Source of the DNA: Agrocybe praecox
Lineage: Eukaryota > Basidiomycota > Agaricomycetes > Agaricales > Agrocybaceae
Length of the DNA: 64,000 nt
NCBI GenBank assembly: GCA_964017145.1
Contig: OZ024847.1
Span: 1,364,001-1,428,000, forward strand
Reading direction: 5' to 3'
The first letter of the stretch is position 1. Each line of letters starts with the position of its first letter. The notes below the pieces were generated by a model. The model saw only the letters and a list, made by a program, of their open reading frames with translations, was not told where the DNA came from and searched no databases. Shown piece by piece: positions 1-11,553 of this stretch. Made by a program: the position numbers and the translations under genes.

Positions 1-2124
1 CATTTTGCTCCCTTACGCTCTGTATATCTTATCATAAGGCAAATAAAATATTCGTCGGGCAGTTTCACGCCCAAACTGAGCTCTGGATACTGTCTCGGAC
101 GGCCACCAAAGTAATGCCGTCAGTTGGCCGTCAGCGAGCGCACAGTGAGCGTCAATTGATGCGCGTGCTGATGCGTTATCGGACATTGCCGAAAGCATAC
201 CAAACACGCAAAATGTCGGTGAAAGTGGGCGTAACTGAATCGAGAAATTGTAAATAAGGTCTATTGTATGGTTTTTGCACTCTAGAAGGTCAGTTGACGT
301 ACCAGAGGTGTTAGAATAGCGGAAAATTCAACATCATGTGATGGCCCTTTAGTACCCGCTGCGACATTCACAGCGCAAGTGAAATCAGCTGGACAGAAGT
401 TCAATGGAAATTTTAGAGGCATAGTTGCTTTGTTGTTGGTATTTTTGACTCTACGGATGTAGGACACCGATTTTTGAAGGGCCAATATACGTTTATCGTA
501 GCCGATAGATATATCTTAATTTCGCCAGGCATTTCAGCTGTTTGTGGAGGTATCGTTCGATCGGTATATGTCGGCTAATAAATATTAACCCCAAAAGAGT
601 AAGCGTAAGCTAAGCGAACGGCCATCAGACGGCCCACTGTCTTGTTGTACGGCCGTCTGATGCGTGTGGCACGCAACGCGCATAGCTACTATTTGAAACG
701 ACATTATGAGGAGTGAATACTGGTAAGCAGAGAGATCGACTAAATTAGAGGGTAGGAAATAATCAATGATGAAGAAATAATTCCAATTTTTACCCCTTTT
801 ATATGTTGGAACATACGGGTGACTGTAAAATATGGTAAATATTTGGTAAATATAAGACAAGATGGCTCACTTCGGCTGAAATGTATCCAAAGGTATCCGA
901 ACCAAATTTCTTATCAGGCATGATAGAATATCATGAGCTTATGACAATGGAAAACGGTTAAACTATTGTTCGCCGCAGTGAAAAGTTAATAAAAGTACAC
1001 CTACGCTCCATAAACATGTTGTAGTACATTAGAGAGTCAAGTCCCATTATCCACACTTGAACTTCTAATATTTTTGAGTAGAACATTGGCGCATGGTCAG
1101 ATTTCATCCCATCTATTTTTATATTTGTTTCTGCGTTCAGACCAAAGCTAGATAGAAGCGGTGTGTGTCTAGGTACATAAAAACTTGTGTATGAAAAAAT
1201 ATCGCTATGTGTGGCATCTATCGTTCAATTTATGAATAAGTTTCATAATTTCACAAAGACAGTGGGAGGCGTGCATCAGAAGTTTGACACTTTAAGCTTA
1301 CCTTGTCGAATCAACTCGTACTTACCATATAATCCGAGAATAAGACTTGAGGGAAAGGGACGGAAGAGACCCAAAGTTCTGTGGATTTCTTTCTCAACTC
1401 CCCCTTCCTTTGTAAATTATAACTTTCAGCACAGTAGCGCAATTGAGCTTGTTTCAGCTACTCGGAGTCGTCGACGCGTCGTGGCGTGGTGGGGCAATTA
1501 AATGTAATAGCTTGGAGTAAGTTTGGAGTTATAGAATGAAGGCGGAGAAAACTTTACGACACATGCTTTAGTGTTCTATTTTTTCCTTCGAGCACAGACC
1601 TGAGCCGCTTTACTTGACGGACGCGGCTCTGTATTTGGCGCGGCTCTATACGGCATCCACACACTAATCTGAACAGCAGATCACGGACTGTACAACACTA
1701 TGAGCCAGTGCATTGACATAGCCCAAGTCCTCCTTTTTACACATTTCTGCGGTTAAATTAGCTGAATACAGTAAATTACTATCTTACACCTTAAAAACCC
1801 TATGGTTATGCATTCCGGCAGTTCACTACAGATTACAATATTATCGTGCATTTGGGTATGTGATAAGGCATGACGAAAAGGTTATATGTACTGATGATTA
1901 TCGCTGCATATAGTAGGTCCGTCACCAGGGGCAATGACTGATATTTGATTTTTCCGACATTGCGACAAGTACGGGACAAGAATCTTGGTATGATTTTTAC
2001 CTTCAAGTGAGGCTGTTCATATATTTTTCTATTATTATACATACATGGGCGTATAACTCCGGAAGTGCCGGTAAGGCAAATATAAAAATCGAGTATCTTC
2101 TGCAGGAGATATACATTCTGCAAT
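1..2124. other. Gene-poor left end
   Basis: I see no supportable gene. The part from about 342 onward belongs to the left copy of a direct segmental duplication. On the minus strand, about 485-342 stays open and resembles the matching stretch at 5884-6030 at the amino-acid level. The second copy carries an in-frame TAA, so if this was once an exon it is decaying. Confidence 0.5.
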
Positions 2125-2913
2125 ATGATTACCTTCAAGACATTCAACGTCTTTGCTCTCACTGCCGCGTTGCTCCTTATCGCTGTCAAGAAAGGTGAGC
2201 GTGTTTTCTATATCCTTATTATTTTTTATTCTCTTCCTGTGTACTGATGGTTCTGCTAAGGGCATGCCGCTGCAGTCACGCTCTATGATGTTCCAGCCCC
2301 GCCTCTTCAATTCCCGAGCGGTTTTTTTGGCGCTTCTGCAGAGGTCTTTGCACCTTTACTGAGCGAGTCATTCTCTGTAATTGGCACGGGAAGCAATGGT
2401 GCAACACTCTATCAAGTCGAAGAAATTAGGACTGCCGAAGTTGTGTACGGGGCCAGTACAACATTCACTCAGGCTGCTCCTACTTTGCCTACTACTATTC
2501 CGGTGGTCTGTGAGTCAATAACAATGGTCAATAATGATAATTTCACAGAAAAACTAAAAATCTCAAATCTCAAAGTTACTATGGAGCAAGATGCCACCCA
2601 CATCCACGTACACGTGCTACCGACAACCGTTGACAGTCATTGGATCATTCTCGACACGGAAACGGACTGCACGATGGACATAAACAAGAGCACTGGCGCA
2701 TGTAAAGCTGCTAATCCCTTGCCGGCAACCGTCGTTACACAGGGCGCTACACCACCTGCACAGACTATCTCCACAACGTTGTTGGCCTGGACGGGAGCGC
2801 CAACACCAATTGCGACGATTACTCAGGGGAGCGGCTCGACTGGACAGAGACTAGGTGCCAGTTTGGGAGGTATAATTGTAGTAGCTATAACATCATTGAT
2901 TCTACAGATTTAG
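2125..2913 (+). CDS. Small secreted, probably GPI-anchored protein (intact copy)
   Basis: Two exons, 2125-2194 and 2276-2913, joined across an 81-nt GT...AG intron, give about 235 residues. The N-terminus (MITFKTFNVFALTAALLLIA) looks like a signal peptide. The body is Thr/Ser/Pro rich and has two possible N-glycosylation sequons (NFT and NKS). The C-terminus is a Gly/Ser-rich spacer followed by a short hydrophobic tail (GGIIVVAITSLILQI), the layout of a GPI-attachment signal. No catalytic domain is recognised; a cell-surface or secreted role is inferred from this layout only. The 6889-7603 copy has the same exon structure but is frameshifted, so this looks like the surviving paralogue. Confidence 0.7.
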
Positions 2914-3432
2914 ATAGGGCCGCATGGCGCATTGTTTACCAACTTTTCTAGTAACTGTACATATGTGCCTAGATGGCAACTACGCGTTCCATTACTGTCT
3001 TGCCGATGATACACTTTTCTCTTGTTGAAATATAAAAATTAGCCTCGATACTCGGTATGTAGACAGTCCGTTTATTTTGTGCCAAAGACCAAGCGAGCTC
3101 ATTTGACATGGTAAGCGCCCACGCTCATGTCATCAAAGGAGGCGCTGTTTGGTACAGTAGTGCCTTCTATGGTAACCTTCCCTTCTTATGACTTTATTTG
3201 ACTCTCAGATTATCATTTTGGGGCCATCTACTTAGTACTGTGCTTTGAAGCCCATTTAGGGACACTCATATTAGCAGTTGCATTCGAAATGGGTGATATT
3301 ATTCGAGAATTTTTCCTTGTAATTAAACCAGAAGAGACGAAAATCTATTTTTAGATTAATTCGTATACAGTGGCGGCTATAAATAGAGACAAAGCGGACT
3401 CGGACTAGTCGCAAAAAAAATCAAAGCCAGAC

Positions 3433-3480
3433 GAAGCTTGTCCTCGTTAAGACATCCAAGTTCTTTGCAACGATTTCTAG
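3433..3480 (-). pseudogene. 3'-end fragment of a lactonase-type gene
   Basis: The minus strand encodes the terminal residues EIVAKNLDVLTRTSFVWL and a stop, differing by one residue from the end of the full gene at 8076-9341. Nothing upstream (above 3480) continues the gene. This is a duplication-edge fragment carrying only the last roughly 18 codons. Confidence 0.85.
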
Positions 3481-4913
3481 GACTTGACGAATCCATCTTA
3501 CCCATCTATCTACCCATTACCAGGCCTCATACCCTATTATTTACTTGTTCTCCTTCGACTCGCATGTATTTCGTTATACCATATCATCATATCCTGGAAT
3601 TTCCTATTACTTGTTGTCTTTTCAGGTGTTAATATTGAGTTTCTTGTTAGTTTTATTAAAAGTATCAACCCTTGTTGCTCTTTACAACAAACGCATCTGT
3701 CTGTCCTTTCAAATTCCAATTCTAATCTTATTTAAGAAATCACGTGCTTTGCAACCTAGTGATCGTGAGAAGCATTCTTCCAATTTGTAATAAGCGGTCC
3801 GCAGATAATTCTTTCCCCCGCGCTGTGGCTTGTCTTTTGGCTTCATTGAGCTCGTCTCGTCCAGGACTTCAAGGAGAATGAATAGCTATTTACCTCAACA
3901 AGTATCCTTACCTCGGTTAATTTGAGCACAAGGATCTGCAAATATAGCCCTAAGCCCCTAGCCAACTCACTCAAATTGTCACTGCCTCCCTCTGCCTCCC
4001 TGTATTTCGATAATCGATTCGAATTTCGAACTTCCGCTGCCGCAGCTCCACATATTCGACTTTGATCTTGGTCAAATGAATGTCCTTCCGCATTACTTAT
4101 GCGTGTGCGTATACTTGGGCCAGGTAGGATTACCCTTTATTCAGAGTATGCAGTCGTACGCACGAAGGACGGATCGACATTATGGGGTTGATTTATTTAG
4201 GACTGGATGGCATGGTAAGCACCCACGACCACTATGCCAATAGCTGTTTGACGTGGAGCATTGTGTTTCTTTCCTCGAAGACATTCTTGTGCTTGGTGGG
4301 TCGAGTCAGTCAAGAGGTGGTGGAGTTGGCATTGAGGTTGGCGTTGAGGTTGGCGTTGAGGTCTTACATAACGAATATGAGACCCGGTGCACGTTCTACG
4401 GATATGGATCTTGGAAGCCTCGAAATTGGAACGAAGCAGATATCCTCTTTACTGGGTATTCAGTGGCCTTTCTCTTCTCTGTGCGTCCCGAAGTCCAAGA
4501 TTTTTGCCTAAGGATGGATTTAATAGAGTTGGTTTATGGTTATGCATCGCGCGCTGCTGGTGGCACAAGTGAAGATGGTAAGTACTCTAATCCCTAAGGG
4601 CAGGCTTTTGAAGATTCAAAATCTTTGAATCTCGATATCGGGGAGTTTTCTGGACGACTCGTCTCTTATTCCAAGGGTGCGCTGCTCTGACTGCTTAATT
4701 TATTAGGCAAGCCCCCATTAATTCAAGTCGAAGGCCGGTAAGTGTAAGAGAATGAATTATAATTCAGAACTGCTCAGTAATAAATACGACTAGGAATTAC
4801 AAACGATCTCTAAAACGACTGCTGTGCGCGCTTTACAATGGGCAAAAACAATCGTAGAAGGGGGTGCCTCGTGGTGAAGGTGAAAGTGAAAGGCGCCCAG
4901 GCCGAAGACCCTC
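3481..4913. other. Region between duplicated blocks, no supported gene
   Basis: Short open frames only. A small in-frame tandem repeat of a GAGGTTGGCGTT-type unit lies at about 4328-4362. I cannot assign an exon structure or a family to anything here. Confidence 0.4.
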
Positions 4914-5160
4914 TTAAACGTTGACGTCGACGGGGTTGCAACCGACGGTAATCAAGCCATCTGAAAAGAAAACGAAATCGATATGTATTCTATAGCATAG
5001 GACAAGGAATACAACTCACTCATGTGGTTTCCAGTGCAACAGACTGGCTGACTGGCGCATTGAGCTCCGCTGCCGACACCGATGGTGGTGATGGGGTTGC
5101 AGGCGAGACCGGATAGACCAGAGCGCTTCTCCAAGCAATACACACTGGTCCACACTGCGT
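4914..5160 (-). pseudogene. Class I hydrophobin, 3' remnant
   Basis: The minus strand from about 5130 reads SGLACNPITTIGVGSGAQC, then QPVCC and NHM. A GT...AG intron follows at the same place as in the intact hydrophobin at 33991-34466, then a last exon ending GCNPVDVNV and a stop at 4914. These are the fourth to eighth cysteines of the hydrophobin pattern. The signal peptide and the exon with the first C and CC doublet are missing: upstream of about 5130 the sequence no longer resembles a hydrophobin. It is a truncated relic, not a working gene. Confidence 0.8.
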
Positions 5161-5883
5161 AGTTTACATAACCAGGCGCTAATACCTATTGCTGAGCGCG
5201 CGGTAGTCACATTCCGAGTCCAAATCTTTCCAGTGCGCTTATCGAGAAACGCAAGTAGTTTGTTGTGGATAAATCTATCTATAAATTAGACAACTTGAAC
5301 CTGCATCGTAGTAATCTGTTCAGTAATGCAAAGCAGCTATAGCCAGCAGCCCTCCTTTGAGAAGTGGGGAGGTGTATAGTTTTTTCCGAGTTGAATATTC
5401 TCGCCTTCATTAGGTATGCTAATGGAAAAGCTCAACGCCAAAGATATTAAGCGCGCACTTGGGCGGTAAACTGACAATGATCTTCCCTATTTCTATTCTT
5501 ATCTCTATATATGAAACTGTTCGCATGGTTAATATTATAATTCTACGAGAACTTTCTGATGAGTGTCCTCCTGGCAAGCTGTCTAGAACAAGCTTACTCG
5601 GGCCTCGAAAAACTGATATAGATCCTTTTCAATGACCGAAAATATCTTGAGCGCAATGAAGTGGGCGCCAAGAATCTTCGCGTCCTTACTCGTCCTTACT
5701 CTCACCCGGTATTCTCCGCGTTGGACACCAACAAGAAAGAGGGCGCTTGTACATCACGTCGTTATTGCATTTGTGCATCAGCAAAGTGCCGCACCTTTCC
5801 CATTTTGACTTTTGTATGTGGTATCAAGGACTAGGTAGCCCCAGGTAGACACCATCACAGCAACAGCGTCTGCATCCTAGACG
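5161..5883. other. Intergenic, nothing recognised
   Basis: No supportable gene. One short direct repeat (CGTCCTTACT twice) sits near 5685-5703. Confidence 0.4.
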
Positions 5884-8133
5884 GCACCTTTAGTACCCGC
5901 TGCGACATTCACGGCGCAAATAAAATCAGCTGTACAGAAGTTAAATGGCAATTTTGGAGGTATAGCTGCTTTAGTGTTGGCATTTTTGACTCTACCTGTG
6001 TAGAACACCGATGTTTAAAAGGCCGATGTACGTTTATCGTAGCCGATAGTCATGTTATAATTCCGCCAGGCATTTCAGTTGTTGGTGAACGATGGTGAAC
6101 CTGCCAAACCCAGACGCAAGTACAGCCTTGTCATAGGTACTATGTAATGAGAGATTTTCGTCTCGGATCCAGTCATTCAATGGAGCATAGGAACTTACTG
6201 TATAGAAGTGATGATCATACGCTATTAGCGCCTAAGGACTCGGAGAGCAGAAAATTTGTTCACTTCTATGCGGGTCCCTTGGAATGCCATTTTCACGTTG
6301 ACCTGTATTTGTTTTCTATAATTGACATTGCTTCGCACGTATGAGAGATTGATATCAGTTCAAGATAATATTCTTAGCGTTCTTGCAGAGGATTTTCGAG
6401 GCGTGACAAAACTTCTGCTCAGACTAAGCCAGCAGTGATTGATTGATACTACATTCTTTGGCACCGAGTTACATTTTGTGAACATCAAGGGTGATATGTA
6501 GATTTTTCCTATTATTTTCGAGGTATTTTGCTCTGGTCCATTTGTCGTCCACATCTATTTTTAGATTTTGTTTTGCGTTCAGACCAAAGCTAGCTAGAAG
6601 TGATATGTCTGGGTACATAGGGGCTTGTGTATAAAAAAATATCGCTGTGTGCGGCATCTATCGTTCAATTTATGAACAGGTTCCATAACTTCACAAAGAT
6701 GTGAAGCGTACAGTTAGGCGACAAGCACGGGATAAGAATCTTGGTATGATTTTTACCTTCGAGTGAGGCTATTCGTATATTTCGCTATTATTATACACAT
6801 ATGGGTGTATATTTACGGACGTGCCGGTAAGGCCAGTCTTAGGGTATAAAAATCGAGTATCTTCTGCAGGAGATATGAATTCTGCAATATGAGTACCTTC
6901 AAGACATTCAACTTCTTTGCTCTCACTGCCGCCCTGCTCCTTATCGCTGCTGAGGAAGGTGAGCGTGTTTTCTATATCCATATTATATTTTGTTCTTTTC
7001 TTGTGTACTGATGGTTCTGCTAAGGGCATGCCGCTGCAGTCATGCTCTATGAAATTCCAGCCCCGCCTTTTCAATTCCCCAGCGATTTTTCTGACCCTTC
7101 TGATCAAGTTGAAGAAATTAGGACCGCCGAAGTTGTGTATGGGGCCTCTACAACATTCACTCAGGCTGCTCCTACTTTGCCTACTACTATTCCGGTGGTC
7201 TGTGAGTCAATAACAATGGTCAATAATGATATTTTCACAGAAAAACTAAAAAATCGATGTTCAAAGCTACTATGGAGCAAGATGCCACTCACATCCACGC
7301 ACACGTGCTACCGACAACTGTTGACAGTCATTGGGTTAACAATCTCGAAACGGAAACGGACTGCACGATGGACATCAACAAGAGCACTGGCGCATGTAAA
7401 GTTGCTATTTCCGTGTTGAAAGTTACACTGGGCGCTCCACCACCTATAAACTATCTCGACAACGGTGTTAACCTTCTGGACGTGGACGCCAACACCTATT
7501 GCGACGATTACTCAAGGGAGCGGCTCGACTGGACAGGGGCTAGGTGCCGGCTTGGGAGGCATAATCGTAGTAGGTCTAGCATCGTTGATTCTACAGATCT
7601 AGATAGGGCCACATGGCACATTGTTTACCCACTTTTCCAGTAACTGTACATATATGCCTAGATCAACTACGCGTTCCATTACTGTCTTGCCGATGATACA
7701 CTTTTCTCTTGTTGAGATATAAAAATTAGCCTCGATACTCGGTATGTAGATAGTGCGCTTACTTTGCGCCAAAGACCAAGCGAGTTCATTCAACATGGTA
7801 AGCGCCCACGCTCATGTCATCGAAAGAGGCGCTGTTTGGTATATGCAACCTTCCCTTCTTATGACTTTATTTGACTCTCAGATTATGATTTTGGGGCCAT
7901 CTACCTAGTACTATGCTTTGCAACTCATTTAGGGACACTCATATTAGCAGGTGCATTCGAAATGGATTTTTTCCGGGATTTTTCCTTGTAATTAAACCAA
8001 GAAACCCTATTTTTAGATTAATTCGTTGGCGGCCATAAATAGCGAGAAAGCGGACTCGGACTAGTCGCAAAAAAATCAAAGCCAGACGAAGCTTGTCCTC
8101 GTTGGGACATCCAAGTTCTTCGCAACGATTTCT
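5884..8133. repeat. Direct segmental duplication, right copy
   Basis: Partner of the 342-3480 block, in the same orientation. It carries the decayed copy of the small secreted-protein gene and continues without a break into the complete lactonase-type gene. The right copy therefore probably preserves the original junction with that gene, and the left copy is the truncated duplicate. Confidence 0.85.
6889..7603 (+). pseudogene. Second, broken copy of the small secreted-protein gene
   Basis: The start, signal peptide, first intron and much of the body match 2125-2913. Three lesions are visible. About 80-95 nt are missing near 7095 relative to the first copy. A frame change occurs at about 7250, just after the FTEKLK stretch. 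A further frame change occurs near 7450, after which the Ser/Gly spacer and hydrophobic tail are lost from the frame. Between the two shifts the original frame is still legible (TMEQDATHIHAHV). Confidence 0.85.
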
Positions 8134-9341
8134 AAGTTCCTTCCTCCCTCTGTTCTCTTCAGCACGATAACTCCCGCAGAACCAGCAACACCCGAAGCGA
8201 TCAAGAATTCGTCTCCACCCGTGCCAACGTTTCCGAATTCCATGCCGCGAATTTGGTCGAGGCCAGTGAAGACTTGGTTAACGAGCTGAAGACCCTCGTT
8301 GGGTAGACCCTTGTTGATGTGCTGGAAGATGGCGATGGAGTCACCTTGCGGGCTCTGGGTTCCTGTATTGCGATTGGAGACGTAGATGAAGGGAGTGGGG
8401 AACTGAGGAGTGGGTGGTGGGATCAGGATTTCACCAGCGGCCCAGAGAGCGCCGACGGGAGGGTTTGGTGGGACAATGGAAACTGTGGCGTAGGTGGTGA
8501 CAGTGCCATTTGGTGCGGGTGGGATGTTTTGGACTGAAAGGGTTGACGCGAGCTCGTGAAGGGTAAATAAGCGGTCGTCTGTGAACGAGCAGTCAGAAAA
8601 TAAACCTTGGGATATACTTAAAACCAATCTTACTGAAAATAGCGATATGTCTTGGGCCGCTTCCTTGTGGTTGGGGTATCGATCCTTGAATAACGTATGA
8701 ACCTGATGCCGGTCCGTATCTAGATCCACTTTGTTTCTTGAGACGCCAAATCTGATCTCCTCCCTAAGCAGCGAGGAATCAGCACCCCACACTCACAGAA
8801 AGAAGTTAGAAAGATTTAACACACCAAATCAGGGATGAAGACCTCGCCGTTGAACTCCAGCGCCATATGAGGATGGCTGATCCCCGTAGGACGAGGGAAA
8901 GTAATCAGCGGCGCATTTTGATCAAATACTGACTGCCCATTGGTAGTGGCAATAATCCTGCCATTTCCGGTGTTGTAGTTCATGACCGCAACTTCACCCG
9001 TTGACAATGCGGTTGCAAATGCTGGACTATCACCCTCCGTGGAGATAGTATCGATGGCAGGTGTTAGGGTGCCATCAGCGTTGATACCGAAGGATTGCAA
9101 GGCGCCAGCAGTGTTCTCGTTGACAGCGCTGTAATAGAAGAGTGAGCAAGTCGTTATGAAACAATGATATGCAGCCACTCACTATAAGAGACTGGTATTC
9201 CTTGGGTTGAGTGTGATCCAAGATGGGTTGGCTCCAGTGGGAGAGGTGCTCTGAAGAGTCAAGGATGACGTAGCGGAGTTGAAGATGTATGTGGCGACGA
9301 AAACATCATAACCACCAGCGAGGATTTTGAAGGCGACCATT
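8076..9341 (-). CDS. Lactonase-type seven-bladed beta-propeller protein (frame slip in exon 1)
   Basis: Four exons on the minus strand: 9341-9183, 9128-8825, 8763-8634 and 8578-8076. Family marks include AGGY near the start, NPSWITLNP, YAVNEN, the HPHMALEFNG/PDLGGDQIWRL blade, GSGPRHIAIF and DRLFTLHELASTL, all typical of the 6-phosphogluconolactonase-like (Lactonase) family of cytosolic enzymes and relatives. The exons total 1096 nt, one more than a multiple of three. The excess lies in a run of five T (9304-9300): read as is, the frame leaves the family sequence after GGYDVF and recovers only if one base is dropped. All other junctions close in frame. The slip is either a real inactivating insertion or a sequence error. 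Substrate unknown. Confidence 0.85.
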
Positions 9342-11269
9342 GTGCTTTTAGATCAACTTGGGCAGGAAGGCGAAAGTAAAAACTGTAGGAAAAGAAAGGT
9401 GATGGTCATTATATAGTGAGCCATTGTTCGATTCAGAAGCATGTGGACAAGAAGAAGGGATGAGCACAATGACGATGTATCAGCAAGGCCGTTGAAACCG
9501 TCTGGAAGTTGGAACTATAGACCCGGTGCAATATGATGTATGTACTCAGGTGCACTCACCATGTGATGGACTTGTAAGTTATTCCTGGTCTCGATGTCAA
9601 ATGCGTCCTTCGGATCGTGTACTTAATTTCTTTTTCCCTTGCTCGCGCTTAAGACGTTGGGCGTGGGGCGTATTCCGGCAGAGCTACGGGGCGACGGAAG
9701 GTAAAGAAGACTAGTGAGTGTGCTAACGGAGAAAATGTCCGTAACTATGATCAGTGAGTTGCACAAAAATAAATCCTCTTTCTTATGAATGGAAGAATCC
9801 ACAATGCTCACTGTTCAGTGTTATTCAGCGTCCTACACTATTTCTTGTCCTTGCCATTCGAGGCTTCAGACTTTATCGTTGAAAGATCTTGAAGTAATAC
9901 TATATAGGAGTAGGATAGCATCATGGGTATCATATCAAACCATTGATGCTCATTGATGCAAGCTATGTATGGTTTGCTGTGGTTATCCGAGGGTCGCGAG
10001 TCGAAGATATAGGGACCGTAATCGGAGTTGAAGCAGATTAAATCCGAATTTCTTGCTCGAAGTATCCGCGTCGAGGAAAGACTGAAGAAGTCTTCGCAAG
10101 ATTCAATGAACGATGCGAAAAACTTCCGAGGAAGTGACTGTGAGCGATAAAAAATACGAAAGGCAGCTTATCAGCATTGTAAACTCAACGGTACGGATGG
10201 CTGTAAGACACAAGCACGACCGTGACGAACGGACGTCTGACGTCACATCATAAGGTGGTAGCCGACACGACTCCGAGCCCGCCGTCCGAGGTGTACTGTA
10301 CTCGACATCGTACCTCAGACAGCTGAGCTTCAGACAGACTTGACGACGGGGCTTAAGCTGAATGAATCGTACCAGCCGCAAGTTTTCGGTTCAGAGAGAA
10401 AGGCGAGTTATTCAAAGAATCTGCAAGTTGGATTGAAATTTAAATTTATTCCAGATGGCCAAGAGAGTGGATCGAGAAAGCGTAATAAAACTGTTGGAAA
10501 TTTGATTACCAAACGATAATATATCATAGACCAGGCAACGTATGGACAGACCAACGCCGCCCTCTTATGTGAGGTCTGTCGATGCAGGAGATGGGAATCG
10601 AGGTTCGGTGCGAGCGCCGCAGAGACTGCAGCATATCCTGAGAAGGTCTAATTTGATGTTCCCGAGTTCGATAAAGGGCGACGTCTTTTGAGAAATCCGA
10701 CTCCACGTACGTCCACTTCTTTGATTTAGGAGTCTAGGTTGACGACGGAGGACTGTTTCTTCGAAAGTCGACGAACCTTGGTTATTTATTGGTTGAGGTA
10801 AAGCCAATCCACACACACGGATGTTAGTCGTTTGAGTCCTGAAAGGTCCCATATAATATTTTCATTGTTTTTGTGTTGGAGACAGCGCAAGTGCCTGAAG
10901 TGAGAGTGTTTAGATACAAGGTTTCCCCACCTGCACCAGACATTTTTGAGATCAGGAAATTATTGGTTATAACCTCCCTGTCCGTCGAATAATTAAGCAA
11001 ACCGTGGTAGTTCCGCGAAGCTAAAGTATGAAAGATTGAAACCTTGGATGAGATCGCAACCCGTTTTCGAGGTTTTTAGGTCGAGAGTCCAAGGGTTCCG
11101 CAATGTAAAGAATGATTTCCGGTGGCAAAGTAGAGGTGGCCATGTATGCTAAGGTCTTAGGTCAAGGATAACCGATAATCAATAAGGGGCGGATATCGTT
11201 GTCACTGCTAATTAAAAACCAGTAAGGTGCCGCCCAGCATGCTTAAATTACTGACTTGTATGTTCGAAA
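9342..11269. other. Intergenic, no supported gene
   Basis: Nearly 2 kb with only short, unconvincing open frames on either strand and no recognisable domain. Confidence 0.4.
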
Positions 11270-11505
11270 GCCTTGACACTGCCGCGACATTGACTTCTAT
11301 GATCTGCGAGTAAATTGGGTGTAAATCCTGGACTTATTAGTCATTTGATCGCAATTTGACCCCTGGGGAATATTTAGAACACATTCGGATCTTATTGGGG
11401 GACTATTAGTGTTTTTTTCCTGCGATCATAATCTGCTCCAATTACTAATAAGTCCAGGATTTACACCCAATTTAATCGCAGATCAATGTCCGCAGTGTTA
11501 GGCTT
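11270..11505. mobile_element. Fold-back (MITE-like) element
   Basis: Two inverted arms face each other. About 11299-11342 (core TAAATTGGGTGTAAATCCTG) reappears as its reverse complement at about 11441-11485, with a near-perfect match over more than 40 nt. A weaker outer arm (ACACTGC...GACATTG) extends the similarity to about 11272 and 11503. The ~95-nt centre codes for nothing. Size and architecture fit a short non-autonomous inverted-repeat element. I could not identify target-site duplications or a second copy in the window. Confidence 0.6.
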
Positions 11506-11553
11506 CATTTACGGGGGTCGTATGCATGTCAAGAAACGCTTCTGTAATCCTCC

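Larger units (their letters stand above)
342..3480. repeat. Direct segmental duplication, left copy
   Basis: Matching islands occur in the same order and orientation at 342-549/5884-6092, 1112-1259/6553-6702, about 1960-2913/6720-7603 and about 2914-3480/7604-8133. The offset shrinks from about 5.5 kb to 4.65 kb, so indels have accumulated in both copies. The left copy contains the intact small secreted-protein gene and ends inside the last codons of a lactonase-type gene whose full version lies next to the right copy. Confidence 0.85.

Noticed and set aside
4182..4597. Overlapping plus-strand open frames near 4.2-4.6 kb
   Set aside because: No recognisable family, and the frames depend on a small GAGGTTGGCGTT repeat; not called as a gene.
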